Of a stretch of 64,000 bases of DNA, positions 27,592-35,761 are shown one piece after another. The notes below the pieces were generated by a model, which made no database searches, was not told the DNA's origin, and was given only the letters and a program-made list of their open reading frames with translations. Numbering within the stretch: the stretch's first letter is position 1; each line of letters starts with the position of its first letter. The translations under genes and the position numbers were made by a program. Source of the stretch: Microvirga lotononidis (GTDB lineage Bacteria > Pseudomonadota > Alphaproteobacteria > Rhizobiales > Beijerinckiaceae); contig NZ_CP141048.1 of assembly GCF_034627025.1 (NCBI RefSeq), positions 2,430,001 through 2,494,000 of the forward strand. Direction: 5' to 3'.

Positions 27592-28989
27592 ATGAAGGAT
27601 ATTTCCTGCAAGCTCCTCATTATCGGAGCCGGGCCGGGCGGCTATGTCTGCGCCATCCGGGCCGGCCAGCTCGGGATTGATACGGTGATCGTCGACCCTG
27701 GCAAGCCCGGCGGCACCTGCCTCAACGTCGGCTGCATTCCCTCCAAGGCGCTCATTCATGCGGCCGAGGAATACGACCGGATCGTTCATCTGGCGCACGG
27801 CCGGAATCCGCTCGGAATCGCCGCCACGAAGCCTGAGATCGACCTCACCCAGACAGTCGCCTGGAAGGACGGCATCGTCGGGCGCCTCAACAGCGGCGTG
27901 TCGGGCCTGCTCAAGAAGGCCAAGGTGAAGATCGTGCAGGGCCATGCGCGCTTCCGCGACGGCAAGACGATCGAGGTCGAAACGGAAACGGGTCTTCAGA
28001 TCGTTCGGGCCGAGAACGTGGTGATCGCCACGGGGTCGGCTCCCGTCGAACTGCCGAACCTACCCTTCGGCGGCCCCGTGATCTCTTCGACCGATGCGCT
28101 TTCATTGACATCCGTGCCGGGGCGCCTCGTCGTGGTCGGCGGAGGCTATATCGGCCTGGAACTCGGCACGGCCTTCGCGAAGATGGGTGCCCAAGTGACG
28201 ATCGTCGAGGCTCAAGGGCGCATCCTGCCGCAATACGATGCGGAACTGACGCGCCCGGTCGCCAAGCGGCTGCAGGCCCTCGGCATCGCGGTGATGACGG
28301 GCGCCAAGGCGAAGGGCTTGGCGAAGGCGAGCGGCTCGCTGCTGGTCGCGACGGAGGACGGATCGGAGACGTCGCTTGAGGCCGACAGGATTCTCGTCAC
28401 AGTTGGACGGCGACCCGTCACGCAGGGGTGGGGTCTCGACGAACTCGTCCTCGACATGGATGGCCCGTTCATCCGCATCGACGAACGATGCCAGACGTCG
28501 ATGCGCGGGATCTATGCCATCGGCGATGTGACCGGCGAACCGATGCTGGCTCACCGTGCCATGGCGCAGGGCGAGATGACGGCCGAACTCGTCGCGGGCC
28601 ACAGGCGCGTCTGGGACAAGCGCAGCATTCCTGCGGTTTGCTTCACCGATCCGGAAATCGTCTCCGTCGGCCTGTCGCCGGAAGAGGCGCGCCGAACGGG
28701 TGTCGACATCAAAATCGGACAGTTTCCGTTCTCGGCCAACGGCCGCGCGATGACCAGGATGGGCGAGGACGGGTTCGTGCGGGTCGTCGCCCGGGCGGAC
28801 AACCATCTGGTGATCGGCATCCAGGCCGTAGGACAAGCCATCTCCGAACTGGCGGCGGCCTTCAGCCTGGCGCTCGAAATGGGCGCGCGCCTCGAGGACA
28901 TAGCCGGCACGATCCATGCGCATCCGACGCAGGGAGAGGCCTTCCAAGAGGCGACGCTCAAGGCCTTAGGCATGGAACTTCATATTTAG
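27592..28989 (+). CDS. lpdA: Dihydrolipoyl dehydrogenase E3
   Basis: A 465-residue FAD disulfide reductase. The FAD motif [17 protein letters not shown] is at residues 12-28, the redox disulfide Cys43/Cys48 in [13 protein letters not shown], the NAD motif [20 protein letters not shown] mid-protein and [22 protein letters not shown] before the interface domain. The C-terminal catalytic dyad is His444 and Glu449 in [10 protein letters not shown]. It reoxidises E2 dihydrolipoamide and completes the operon. The frame upstream of 27592 is open but is a shadow of E2. Confidence 0.94.
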   Translation: MKDISCKLLIIGAGPGGYVCAIRAGQLGIDTVIVDPGKPGGTCLNVGCIPSKALIHAAEEYDRIVHLAHGRNPLGIAATKPEIDLTQTVAWKDGIVGRLNSGVSGLLKKAKVKIVQGHARFRDGKTIEVETETGLQIVRAENVVIATGSAPVELPNLPFGGPVISSTDALSLTSVPGRLVVVGGGYIGLELGTAFAKMGAQVTIVEAQGRILPQYDAELTRPVAKRLQALGIAVMTGAKAKGLAKASGSLLVATEDGSETSLEADRILVTVGRRPVTQGWGLDELVLDMDGPFIRIDERCQTSMRGIYAIGDVTGEPMLAHRAMAQGEMTAELVAGHRRVWDKRSIPAVCFTDPEIVSVGLSPEEARRTGVDIKIGQFPFSANGRAMTRMGEDGFVRVVARADNHLVIGIQAVGQAISELAAAFSLALEMGARLEDIAGTIHAHPTQGEAFQEATLKALGMELHI

Positions 28990-29008
28990 ATCGAGCTGAC
29001 GAACGGCG

Positions 29009-30973
29009 TCAGGGGAGGTCGGCGCCCGATCCGATGGTCGAGTGGGCGACGGGTGTCTTCTCCTGACCGGGCGCGCAGAGGTTCTCGGCCTGCAGCAGTC
29101 CGTAGCCATAGGTTTTATCACGGCCCGGAGCACCGAGGTCGAGGGTGCTGCTCTCCAGGATCGATTGAAGATCTCGCGCGCTCAATGACGCTCTTGATGC
29201 GCTGAGGATCGCCGCTGCTGCCGTTACGAACGGAACGGCATAGGAGGTGCCGCTCCTGACGGTGCCGCCATCCGATGACGCGACCCACAAGTCCACTCCG
29301 GGAGCCGCGATGTCGATGTAGTCTCCCTGCGTGGCGCGCGCATAGACGGCGAGCTTCTTGTCGATCGCGGTTACCGCGATCACACCAGGATAGGCGGCGG
29401 GATAGGACGGCTCCGCTCCTGCGCCATTGTTGCCAGCCGCGGCAAAAATGATCATGCCTTTTGCTTGAGCTGACGCAATCGCCCGCTTCAGAACCTCGTT
29501 CGGAGGTCCGGACAGACTCATATTGACGATGCGCACATTGCGCTCCGCCAAGGCTTCCAAAGCGCGGACGAGCGTAACCACGTCGGTCCGGTCCGCTGTT
29601 CCGCCATCCCGGTAGAACGCATCCACAGCGAGAAGATGGGCATCGGGCAGGAGGCCAGGAGTGCTGCTACCGTTTTTGCCGACCAGAAGAGCGGCGATCG
29701 CCGTGCCATGATCCCGTTGAGACGGGCTGCCACGGAGGCCAAGGTCCGACAGGATCTCGACCGACTGGCCTTTCAGCGCTTCATGATCGCGATTGATCCC
29801 GGTATCGATCATGCCGATCGTCGCGGCGGGGCTGCATTGTTCGGAAGCCGATACGCTCCAGCCGACGAGCGAAATCGCCTCGCAGCTCGGGCCGGTGCAA
29901 TCTGCCGGCCCTTCATCCGTGTAATAGTAATGGTCAAGATCGACCGTAGCGCTTCCATCGGCCGTGCGGACCTTGCGCTGGGCCTGGTCAAGAGACATTC
30001 CACGCGGAGGGATGAGCTGAACGACGCTCGCAAGGCTTCCTTTCGTCTGCTTCTCCATTCGGAAGCCCTGCGCGCTCAAACGCGCCAAGCCGCTTGATGT
30101 CAGGCCGACCGCGACAAGCGAATGTTGAGCCCGCAAGGGTCTGGCAAGCGACTGATCGGCCGGCGCTGCTGATGTCTTTCGATCTGCGGACCACCCCTGG
30201 TTCGTCGAACGCGCATCCGTGCTTGCGGGTGCAGCCTGTCCCTTGGTCCTTTGCCCCGCATTCGCCGTGGATTGCTTCGACCGGGCAGTTGTGGATGTGG
30301 ATTTCGTCTTCGTGACGTTCGCGCGGGCCTTCGCTTTCTCGGCTGAAGCCGCCGGTGGCGGCGTCAGCGGGCGCAGGCTGTTGGAGATCGCCCCGAAGAG
30401 GGCCGACAGTCCGCCGGTGACCGCAGGTGGCGACTGGTTCTTGACGGACGAGGCAGCCACCGTTCGTCCTAAAGCTTTTCCGTTGTTCGTCGTCTTGGTT
30501 TGCTCGGAGGAAGTGTCCCGGTTGGCGGAGCTCCCTTGGCTCGGCGAACTCGCAGGACTTGAGGTGGTGCCTTGGCTGGACGAGCTGCCGCGAGCACCGG
30601 AATTGCCTTGCCCCGCATTTGCGTTTCCGGCGCCGGGGCCATTTCCGTTGCTCGCATTGGCCCCGTTGCCGTTCCCTCTGCCGTTGCCATTGTTGCCGGC
30701 GGGGCCTGCAGCTTCGCTTCGTCCTGAGGTGCCGTTGCCGCCTGCGTTTCCATTGTTGCCGCTATTCCCGGCATTGCCGTTGCCGCCCGAGTTCCCGTTA
30801 TCGCCGCCTCTACCGTTTCCCCTTCCGCCGCCATTGTTGCCTTCCCTGGCGATCGCGGAGGCGCCTCCCAAGGTGAGATTGCCGCTCTTGGCGATTTCGA
30901 CCTGGATCTCCAGCGGGTACACGAACGTGAGGCACGATACGGCAATCAGAAGATGGCGTCGTCTTGACTTCAT
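29009..30973 (-). CDS. Secreted S8 (subtilisin-like) serine protease with long Gly/Asn-rich region
   Basis: A 654-residue protein. After a basic N-terminus and hydrophobic segment (HLLIAVSCLTFVYPLEI) comes a low-complexity region of about 130 residues built of short Gly-Asn and Asn-Gly runs (GNNGGGRGNGRGGDNG and similar). A Ser/Thr/Lys-rich linker follows to about residue 300. The protease domain has Asp390 in MIDTGI, His422 in RDHGTAIA and Ser577 in SGTSYAVPF, a complete S8 triad, with oxyanion Asn in AAGNNGAG. Eight Cys-poor residues separate an unusual YYYTDEG insert from the catalytic core. The ATG at 30973 has AAGGTGAG at good spacing; an upstream GTG is inside that site. It is divergent from the DUF1236/ECF sigma island. 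Confidence 0.85.
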   Translation of the reverse strand: MKSRRRHLLIAVSCLTFVYPLEIQVEIAKSGNLTLGGASAIAREGNNGGGRGNGRGGDNGNSGGNGNAGNSGNNGNAGGNGTSGRSEAAGPAGNNGNGRGNGNGANASNGNGPGAGNANAGQGNSGARGSSSSQGTTSSPASSPSQGSSANRDTSSEQTKTTNNGKALGRTVAASSVKNQSPPAVTGGLSALFGAISNSLRPLTPPPAASAEKAKARANVTKTKSTSTTARSKQSTANAGQRTKGQAAPASTDARSTNQGWSADRKTSAAPADQSLARPLRAQHSLVAVGLTSSGLARLSAQGFRMEKQTKGSLASVVQLIPPRGMSLDQAQRKVRTADGSATVDLDHYYYTDEGPADCTGPSCEAISLVGWSVSASEQCSPAATIGMIDTGINRDHEALKGQSVEILSDLGLRGSPSQRDHGTAIAALLVGKNGSSTPGLLPDAHLLAVDAFYRDGGTADRTDVVTLVRALEALAERNVRIVNMSLSGPPNEVLKRAIASAQAKGMIIFAAAGNNGAGAEPSYPAAYPGVIAVTAIDKKLAVYARATQGDYIDIAAPGVDLWVASSDGGTVRSGTSYAVPFVTAAAAILSASRASLSARDLQSILESSTLDLGAPGRDKTYGYGLLQAENLCAPGQEKTPVAHSTIGSGADLP

Positions 30974-31354
30974 CGGAACGCTCACCTTTGCAGTGGGGTC
31001 TCCAGCGGGACCTCAGGAGCAGAATTGGGGCGCCTGACCCAATAGGCAATAATGGCCAAGGCAATGGGTTTGTTTCATCGGAAGGGCGGCTCGCTCCCGG
31101 GGAAGGCGGATAGTCCTTGGGACGGACTGATCAGCACTATTCTTGAGATATTGAGAAACTCCGATTTTAGATGAACATCAGATGAATAACAGCAAGGTGT
31201 GATTTTCCCGTCTGATGCTCAGTTGCCATGTTCCACCCCGGGGAGAGGATGGAAAGAGCATGGTAAGCTGAAATTTGCTGTGAAACTACTTGATGAATGA
31301 CGCGTTGTCGGTTGCCGGGTTGCGAAACCCGAACATTCATTCAGGAGTAAGATC
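30974..31354. other. 381-bp divergent intergenic region
   Basis: The region separates the S8 protease from the DUF1236 gene. It carries the promoter-like motif at 31281-31306 and an AT-rich patch (about 31140-31200) that could hold the protease promoter. An extended palindromic stretch GGTTGCCGGGTTGCGAAACCCG lies around 31311-31332 (quoted region only approximate). No gene is recognised. Confidence 0.45.
31281..31306 (+). promoter_or_regulatory. TGAAA-N17-CGTT promoter-like motif
   Basis: TGAAA, 17 bases, then CGTT, ending 48 bp before the ATG of the DUF1236 gene. The same layout with GGAAT occurs before the ECF sigma gene and before the second DUF1236-type gene. It resembles alphaproteobacterial ECF (EcfG-type GGAAC-N17-CGTT) promoters. 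Assignment to this sigma factor is inference. Confidence 0.45.
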
Positions 31355-31759
31355 ATGTCGAAGAAGCTTCTTCTCGCCGGTGCCGTTCTTGCATCCCTTG
31401 CCCCCGCGGCAGCCTTTGCTCAGGGCGGCGCTGCCGCCGGTGCCGCGACCGGCGCGGTCGGCGGTGCGGTTGTCGGCGGCCCGGTCGGTGCGGCCGTTGG
31501 CGGAGTGACGGGCGCCATCGTGGGAGGCATCGCCGACCAGCAGCAGCCTGAATTCCGTCAGTACGTGACCACCCAGTCCGTTCCGTCCTATACCTACAAG
31601 GAAGAGGTGCGCGTGGGTGCGGTTCTGCCCGAGTCCGGCGTGACCTATCATGAGGTGCCGGCCCAGTACAAGGTGAAGGGTTACAAGTACACGGTCGTGA
31701 ACAACACCCCTGTGCTGGTCGAGCCGAGCAGCCGCAAGATCGTGCAGGTCATTCACTAA
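31355..31759 (+). CDS. Exported DUF1236 protein
   Basis: A 134-residue protein. The signal peptide MSKKLLLAGAVLASLAPAAAFAQ is followed by a Gly/Ala/Val-rich glycine-zipper-like segment (GAATGAVGGAVVGGPVGAAVGG and on), then a DUF1236 domain ending YKYTVVNNTPVLVEPSSRKIVQVIH. The Tyr-x-Tyr...Pro-x-x-Arg-x-Ile-V-x-V-I ending is the family signature. CAGGAG lies at ribosome-binding distance. DUF1236 proteins are abundant exported proteins of unknown function in Hyphomicrobiales. A strong terminator follows, so it is a single-gene unit. Confidence 0.87.
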   Translation: MSKKLLLAGAVLASLAPAAAFAQGGAAAGAATGAVGGAVVGGPVGAAVGGVTGAIVGGIADQQQPEFRQYVTTQSVPSYTYKEEVRVGAVLPESGVTYHEVPAQYKVKGYKYTVVNNTPVLVEPSSRKIVQVIH

Positions 31760-31763
31760 AGCG

Positions 31764-31813
31764 ATCGGATTCTCCGAATCCGATGACGGGCGGCCGAGAG
31801 GCCGCCCGTTTTC
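31764..31813 (+). terminator. Double-hairpin intrinsic terminator after DUF1236 gene
   Basis: Two perfect hairpins in tandem begin 5 bp after the stop codon. The first is ATCGGATTC-TCC-GAATCCGAT, the second ACGGGCGGCC-GAGA-GGCCGCCCGT, followed by TTTTC (counting the last stem T). This is a strong rho-independent terminator. Confidence 0.85.
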
Positions 31814-31850
31814 GTATCGGGCGCTCTGTCGCTCTTTCCCACTTGAGATT

Positions 31851-31876
31851 GGAATAAAGCGACTAGGTTCACCGTT
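31851..31876 (+). promoter_or_regulatory. GGAAT-N17-CGTT promoter-like motif before ECF sigma gene
   Basis: GGAATAAA starts at 31851 and CGTT ends at 31876, with exactly 17 bases between GGAAT and CGTT. It ends 29 bp before the sigma-factor ATG, giving a short leader that includes AAGGAGG. The same motif precedes the gene at 33300, consistent with sigma autoregulation. Confidence 0.5.
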
Positions 31877-31905
31877 ATGAAGCAAGGAGGCTATGCGGAG
31901 CAGGA

Positions 31906-32397
31906 ATGCCGGCAGCCATAGGACAGGAACTGGTGGCTCTTCTGCCACGGCTGAGACGTTTTGCGCTCGTGCTTTGTCGCTCGCAACCGCTCGCGGACGA
32001 TCTCGTCCAAGGAGCCTGCGAACGTGCGCTTGCCAACGCGGACAGCTGGTCGCCAGGGACCAAGTTCGATGCGTGGATGTTCCGGATTCTCCGCAATTAC
32101 TGGATCGATCATCTCAGGCGGATGAGAACCGAAGGCATGGCGGAAGATTTATCGCAGCAAACACAACTTATCGGCGATCCGGGCGAAGGGCCGATCCTGA
32201 GCAGGCTGGCTCTGACCGATGTTCAGCGTGCCATCGACAACCTGCCTCAAGAGCAACGGGAGGTGCTTCTCCTCGTCTGCGCCGAGGATCTGAGCTATCG
32301 GGAGACCGCCGAAATTCTTGGAGTTCCCATCGGGACCGTGATGAGCCGTTTGGCACGGGCGCGCAAGCGGCTGATGGAATTGACGGCGGCCGCCTAG
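31906..32397 (+). CDS. ECF-type RNA polymerase sigma factor
   Basis: A 163-residue sigma-70 family ECF factor. Region 2 spans about residues 8-75 (LRRFALVLCRSQPLADDLVQ, then FDAWMFRILRNYWIDHLRR). Region 4 spans about 105-160 (NLPQEQREVLLLVCAEDLSYRETAEILGVPIGTVMSRLARARKRL). There is no extra C-terminal sensor domain. The ATG at 31906 is the only suitable start in frame. The membrane-bound anti-sigma gene follows after 33 bp, so activity is probably controlled by sequestration. The general stress factor EcfG would have NepR/PhyR beside it; those are absent. Confidence 0.9.
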   Translation: MPAAIGQELVALLPRLRRFALVLCRSQPLADDLVQGACERALANADSWSPGTKFDAWMFRILRNYWIDHLRRMRTEGMAEDLSQQTQLIGDPGEGPILSRLALTDVQRAIDNLPQEQREVLLLVCAEDLSYRETAEILGVPIGTVMSRLARARKRLMELTAAA

Positions 32398-32430
32398 GTG
32401 CTGGAAGCATGCAAGAGGGAAGCCAATAGA

Positions 32431-33186
32431 ATGTCCCAGCTACACCTCAGCGATGAAATCCTGATGGCGTTCGCCGATGGTGAACTCGACGGACCCACGA
32501 CGACGGCCATTGCCAAGACGATGGCCGAGGATCCCGCTGTGGCCAAGCGCATCACGGATTTCCAGCAAAGCCGCCGTCTGACGCGTTCCGTCTTCTCCGC
32601 TGGTTCCATGCTCGACGTCCCGCCGCAGCTGCGCGCTTCGGTGTCGGCTCAGATCGAGACCTATGAGGCGGCTCGTCGGGCAAGTTCCGATTCGCATGTC
32701 GAGTCAGCGAGAAGAGGCTGGTTTCACCGGAAGTCTTCCTTTGTCCAAATGGCTCTGGCGGCATCGATTGCAGCCGTTGCGCTCTCCCTGGGGTATTTCG
32801 CAGGATCTCGAGAGGGAGCCGGGGCAGGCGGCCTCATGGCTCAGCTTGAAACCCCGGCTGTTCACCGCACGCTAAGCACGATCGCCTCGGGGCAGGACGT
32901 GGAACTGCCGTTCGGTCGCCTGCGGGTGATCTCAACCTATCGGTTGGCAGATGGCTCCTTGTGCCGGGAATTCCGGCTGCAAGCGGCCAAGGAGGCGACG
33001 AATGCCGTCGCCTGCCGCAGGAATGACTGGAATACGACTTTCGCCGTCGCAATCGCAGTAACGGAGGCCGAATATGCTCCGAGCGACGGGGATGACCTGA
33101 TGACGACTTATTTGCGAAATATCAGTGCGGGTGAAGCCTTGATGGGTGATGCAGAGGCACGGGCTCTCGCGGAGCCAGGGCGCTGA
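32431..33186 (+). CDS. Membrane anti-sigma factor for the adjacent ECF sigma
   Basis: A 251-residue protein with an N-terminal cytoplasmic anti-sigma-like domain. It starts MSQLHLSDEILMAFADGELDG (20-residue core), the pattern D-E-x-L-x-A-x-x-D-G-E-L seen in anti-sigma factors that lack the zinc HxxxCxxC motif. One transmembrane helix follows at about residues 108-128 (MALAASIAAVALSLGYFAG). The periplasmic C-terminal domain of about 120 residues includes two Cys (GSLCREFRL, AVACRRND) that may form a disulfide sensor. An in-frame GTG at 32398 would add 11 residues. It probably holds the sigma factor until an envelope signal is received. Confidence 0.82.
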   Translation: MSQLHLSDEILMAFADGELDGPTTTAIAKTMAEDPAVAKRITDFQQSRRLTRSVFSAGSMLDVPPQLRASVSAQIETYEAARRASSDSHVESARRGWFHRKSSFVQMALAASIAAVALSLGYFAGSREGAGAGGLMAQLETPAVHRTLSTIASGQDVELPFGRLRVISTYRLADGSLCREFRLQAAKEATNAVACRRNDWNTTFAVAIAVTEAEYAPSDGDDLMTTYLRNISAGEALMGDAEARALAEPGR

Positions 33187-33238
33187 GCTTGAGCTTAAGG
33201 TGCTTTTGCCCGCATTGTCGATAATCTTCTAAGAAGGT

Positions 33239-33264
33239 GGAATAAACCAGTTCGCTGTTCCGTT
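33239..33264 (+). promoter_or_regulatory. GGAAT-N17-CGTT promoter-like motif before second DUF1236-type gene
   Basis: GGAATAAA and CGTT are placed with the same 17-base spacer as in front of the ECF sigma gene. The motif ends 35 bp before the ATG at 33300. Shared bases beyond the core (GGAATAAA in both) strengthen the view that one sigma factor reads both. Confidence 0.5.
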
Positions 33265-33299
33265 CTCTGCTCGCGTCCAGCATGTGAGAGAGTGTGAGG

Positions 33300-33650
33300 A
33301 TGAAAGCCGCGTATCATCTGGCTTGGGCTTTTTTCTCCGTGGGAGCCGTTGCGGCGCCGACGACAGCTCCGAACGCGACGGATCCGGCCCCGGAATCGGC
33401 GGGTTATACCTATGCCGTTCCGGGCATCGTCCGCAATGTTGCCTCGGAAGTATCCTCGAGGCTGGCCGCGAGACCGCCTGGATCGGCGGCGCCCCGCGCC
33501 GAAGGGAAAATCTCCATTAGCGAAAGTCTCTCCCATTCCGTCGAACTGCATGCGATCCCGAGGCATGAAACCTACCGTTATGCCATGGTCGACGGCCATC
33601 GCCTCATTGTCGACGCGGCATCTCGCACGATCATCTACGTCATACAATGA
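33300..33650 (+). CDS. Small exported DUF1236-like protein
   Basis: A 116-residue protein. The N-terminus MKAAYHLAWAFFSVGAVAAPT is a probable signal peptide. The mature part ends with HETYRYAMVDGHRLIVDAASRTIIYVIQ-type sequence (quoted in part: YRYAMVDGHRLIVDAASRTI), which matches the DUF1236 ending of the gene at 31355. A GTG two codons upstream is an alternative start. It lies downstream of the sigma/anti-sigma pair with its own promoter-like motif, so it is a probable regulon member. Confidence 0.75.
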   Translation: MKAAYHLAWAFFSVGAVAAPTTAPNATDPAPESAGYTYAVPGIVRNVASEVSSRLAARPPGSAAPRAEGKISISESLSHSVELHAIPRHETYRYAMVDGHRLIVDAASRTIIYVIQ

Positions 33651-33711
33651 GAGCTGCGAGCCAACGGACGAAAGAGAATGATTATCTGCCCAAGGAAGGG
33701 GTGGTCTGGTC

Positions 33712-34440
33712 ATGGCATTTCATAGTGTGAATGGAGCTTGCTTCGATCTCTATCGCGGCGACCGCTTCTCTGCCGTCGTTTTTCCTGTCTGCAGAAATCA
33801 CGTCCTGCGCCTCGGTCTGGAAGGTCTCCTTTCCGAGACAGACTTCACTGTTTGGCATGAGAATATCGATGGCTTCGCTTGCCTGCCTGCGGTCGAACAC
33901 GGGCTGCCGGCGCTCTTCATGATCGATGCGGGCAGCTTTGCGAGCGGAGCCATAGACCTCGTCAAGAGGTTGAAAAATCATGCTCCTTCGGCAAGGATCG
34001 CCATTGTGGCGGATGCATTCGAACCACATGCCGTGCTCACGGCCTGGGATGCCGGGGTTCAAGGATTCTGCCTCTCGACTCAAGGGCGAGAGGTGTTCAT
34101 CAAATCTCTCGAATTGGTGATGCTGGGAGAAACGGTTCTTCCTGCAAACATTGTCCTGCCGGTTGCAGGGATGCCTGCTCACTACAGCCATCATGCATTC
34201 GTGGATGACATTCACCACAGGAAAGCCGCGGGTCCGACATTATCCAACCGAGAGGTCGAGATCCTAGCGTATCTGAGGGACGGAGCCCCCAACAAGGTCA
34301 TTGCCCGCAAGCTGAGCCTCTCCGAAGCGACGGTGAAGGTTCATGTCAAAGCCATCTTGAAGAAGATCGGCGTCTGCAACCGCACCCAGGCCGCTCTCTG
34401 GGCGACGAGGCTCACACTGACAGATTGGACCTCAGTATAG
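33712..34440 (+). CDS. LuxR-type regulator with degenerate receiver domain
   Basis: A 242-residue regulator. The C-terminal HTH_LuxR domain is clear (LSNREVEILAYLRDGAPNKV, then LSLSEATVKVHVKAILKKIG). The N-terminal 120 residues have a receiver-like layout, but the acidic pair is missing (VVFPVCRNH where VxDDH is expected), the switch Thr is Ala/Val (AIVADAFE) and the conserved Lys is Ser (GFCLSTQGR); only the phospho-acceptor-like Asp in MIDAGSF remains. It therefore probably acts without phosphorylation, or with a different signal. It is close behind the DUF1236-like gene and may belong to the same stress island. Confidence 0.82.
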   Translation: MAFHSVNGACFDLYRGDRFSAVVFPVCRNHVLRLGLEGLLSETDFTVWHENIDGFACLPAVEHGLPALFMIDAGSFASGAIDLVKRLKNHAPSARIAIVADAFEPHAVLTAWDAGVQGFCLSTQGREVFIKSLELVMLGETVLPANIVLPVAGMPAHYSHHAFVDDIHHRKAAGPTLSNREVEILAYLRDGAPNKVIARKLSLSEATVKVHVKAILKKIGVCNRTQAALWATRLTLTDWTSV

Positions 34441-34999
34441 CCGGATAGCATCGCGGGCTTCGATCTTGGCTCGTCATCGACGCGATGCCCTTAACGCGTT
34501 GGGCCTAAAGGCGGGGTCCTTCCGGAATCGCCTTCGATGCTCCATCCCCAGCCTGTCGCATCACGGAATGCGAGAACCGGGATTCCCTCTCCCTAACGCG
34601 GTCCTGTATCGGCCGCCCAATGCCCTGCCCGTGACGATCGAGATCTGGTGCGGACGCGCCTTGATTCCGCGCAATACCCGTGCACAGGAGAGGCTTGGCA
34701 TGCCGGAATGGGGCATGCTACCAATGCCGAAGAAATCGACGAGGCGGGGGATACGCGATGCTGCTCCTGACAAATGTCCGGATGCGAAGACCGTGAGCAC
34801 AGGCGAACAATGGCCGCAGGCTCTCGGTGAATGCAGCAGCCCACATCAGCAACATCTCTGATGACGAACTGGAGCGCCGTCGCGAGGAGTGGGGATGACT
34901 GGACTCCACCTCAGGCGTAGCTCCGCCTTCGCTTTCCAAAAAGCAAGCTTCGATCAGTCCACTGGCGAACCCGCCATCGACTGACATAGGGAGAGGATC
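34441..34999. other. 559-bp region without an intact gene
   Basis: No intact gene is supported. A foldback GCATGCC-N7-GGCATGC lies around 34698-34718. A short stretch at 34797-34898 resembles the C-terminal end of an IlvD/Edd-family dehydratase and is listed as a possible remnant. A GGGAGAGG ribosome-binding site for the next gene lies near 34988-34995. Confidence 0.5.
34797..34898 (+). pseudogene. Possible remnant of IlvD/Edd-family dehydratase C-terminus
   Basis: The frame between two stops reads AQANNGRRLSVNAAAHISN and then ISDDELERRREEWG. The second part matches the near-C-terminal block (S-D-E-E-L-x-R-R-R-x-x-W) of dihydroxy-acid and sugar-acid dehydratases, and GRRLSV fits the strand before it. 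The rest of such a gene is not present, so this would be decayed DNA. The match is short and could be coincidence. Confidence 0.3.
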
Positions 35000-35719
35000 A
35001 TGGCCACGCTGAAACCGGAGACCCGCGAGAAGCTCAAGGGCGTGAGTACCGCAACGCTGTGCACCGCGCTTTACAAGCGCGGCCTGCGGAACCAGTTCAT
35101 CCAGGATGTGCGCCCGCTGAACCCGGACCTCGGTAACATGGTGGGTGAGGCCTTCACGCTTCGTTACATTCCCGCCCGCGAGGACCTGAACCCGATCAGT
35201 GTATTCCAGGACCGCTCCCACCCCCAGCGCAAGGCTGTGGAGGAGTGCCCTCCGGGAGCCGTCATGGTGATCGACAGCCGCAAGGACGCCCGCGCCGCCT
35301 CGGCCGGCGGAATTCTGGTGTCTCGTCTGATGAAGCGGGGCGTCGCCGGCGTCGTTACCGATGGCGGGTTCCGGGATTCGCCTGAAATCGCGCGGCTCGA
35401 CATCCCCGCCTACCACAACCGTCCTTCCGCTCCGACCAATCTCACGCACCATCAGGCGCTCGACATCAATGTTCCGATCGGTTGCGGTGACGTGCCAGTG
35501 TGGCCCGGCGACGTGGTCGTCGGCGATGCCGAAGGCGTCGTCGTTATTCCAGCTCACTTGGCGGATGAGATCGCCGGAGAGGCCGTGGAGATGACGGCGT
35601 TTGAGGATTTCGTGCAGGAAGAGGTCATGAAGGGCCGTTCCATCCTGGGGCTCTATCCACCGACGGACGAGCGGACCCACGCCGAGTTTGCGGCTTGGCG
35701 CAGGGATAGAGGCCGATAG
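35000..35719 (+). CDS. RraA-family protein (HMG/CHA-type aldolase or decarboxylase-like)
   Basis: A 239-residue protein of the RraA/4-hydroxy-4-methyl-2-oxoglutarate aldolase superfamily. It begins METREKLKGVSTATLC-like (seen: LKGVSTATLCTALYKRGLRN), has the active-site motif GVVTDGGFRDSPEIARLDIP and the metal/loop segment GDVPVWPGDVVVGDAEGVVVIP. Members either bind RNase E or act as Mg-dependent class II aldolases and oxaloacetate decarboxylases. The name RraA does not by itself imply RNase control. A GGGAGAGG site precedes the ATG. No operon partner is present, but the possible dehydratase remnant upstream hints at a former sugar-acid pathway. Confidence 0.85.
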   Translation: MATLKPETREKLKGVSTATLCTALYKRGLRNQFIQDVRPLNPDLGNMVGEAFTLRYIPAREDLNPISVFQDRSHPQRKAVEECPPGAVMVIDSRKDARAASAGGILVSRLMKRGVAGVVTDGGFRDSPEIARLDIPAYHNRPSAPTNLTHHQALDINVPIGCGDVPVWPGDVVVGDAEGVVVIPAHLADEIAGEAVEMTAFEDFVQEEVMKGRSILGLYPPTDERTHAEFAAWRRDRGR

Positions 35720-35761
35720 AGCGTAGAACCTTGATGGAGGTTCGCTTTTGGGCCGATCCTC

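Noticed and set aside
31877..31921. 14-residue leader frame overlapping the ECF sigma start
   Set aside because: If the promoter motif is right, transcription begins inside or after its start codon, so it would not be translated.
31906..32397. Identification of the sigma factor as EcfG of the general stress response
   Set aside because: There is no NepR or PhyR gene beside it and a membrane anti-sigma is present instead, so only a generic ECF assignment is made.
34466..34861. 131-codon plus-strand frame in the region after the LuxR-type gene
   Set aside because: Random-looking composition, no start signal and no family resemblance.
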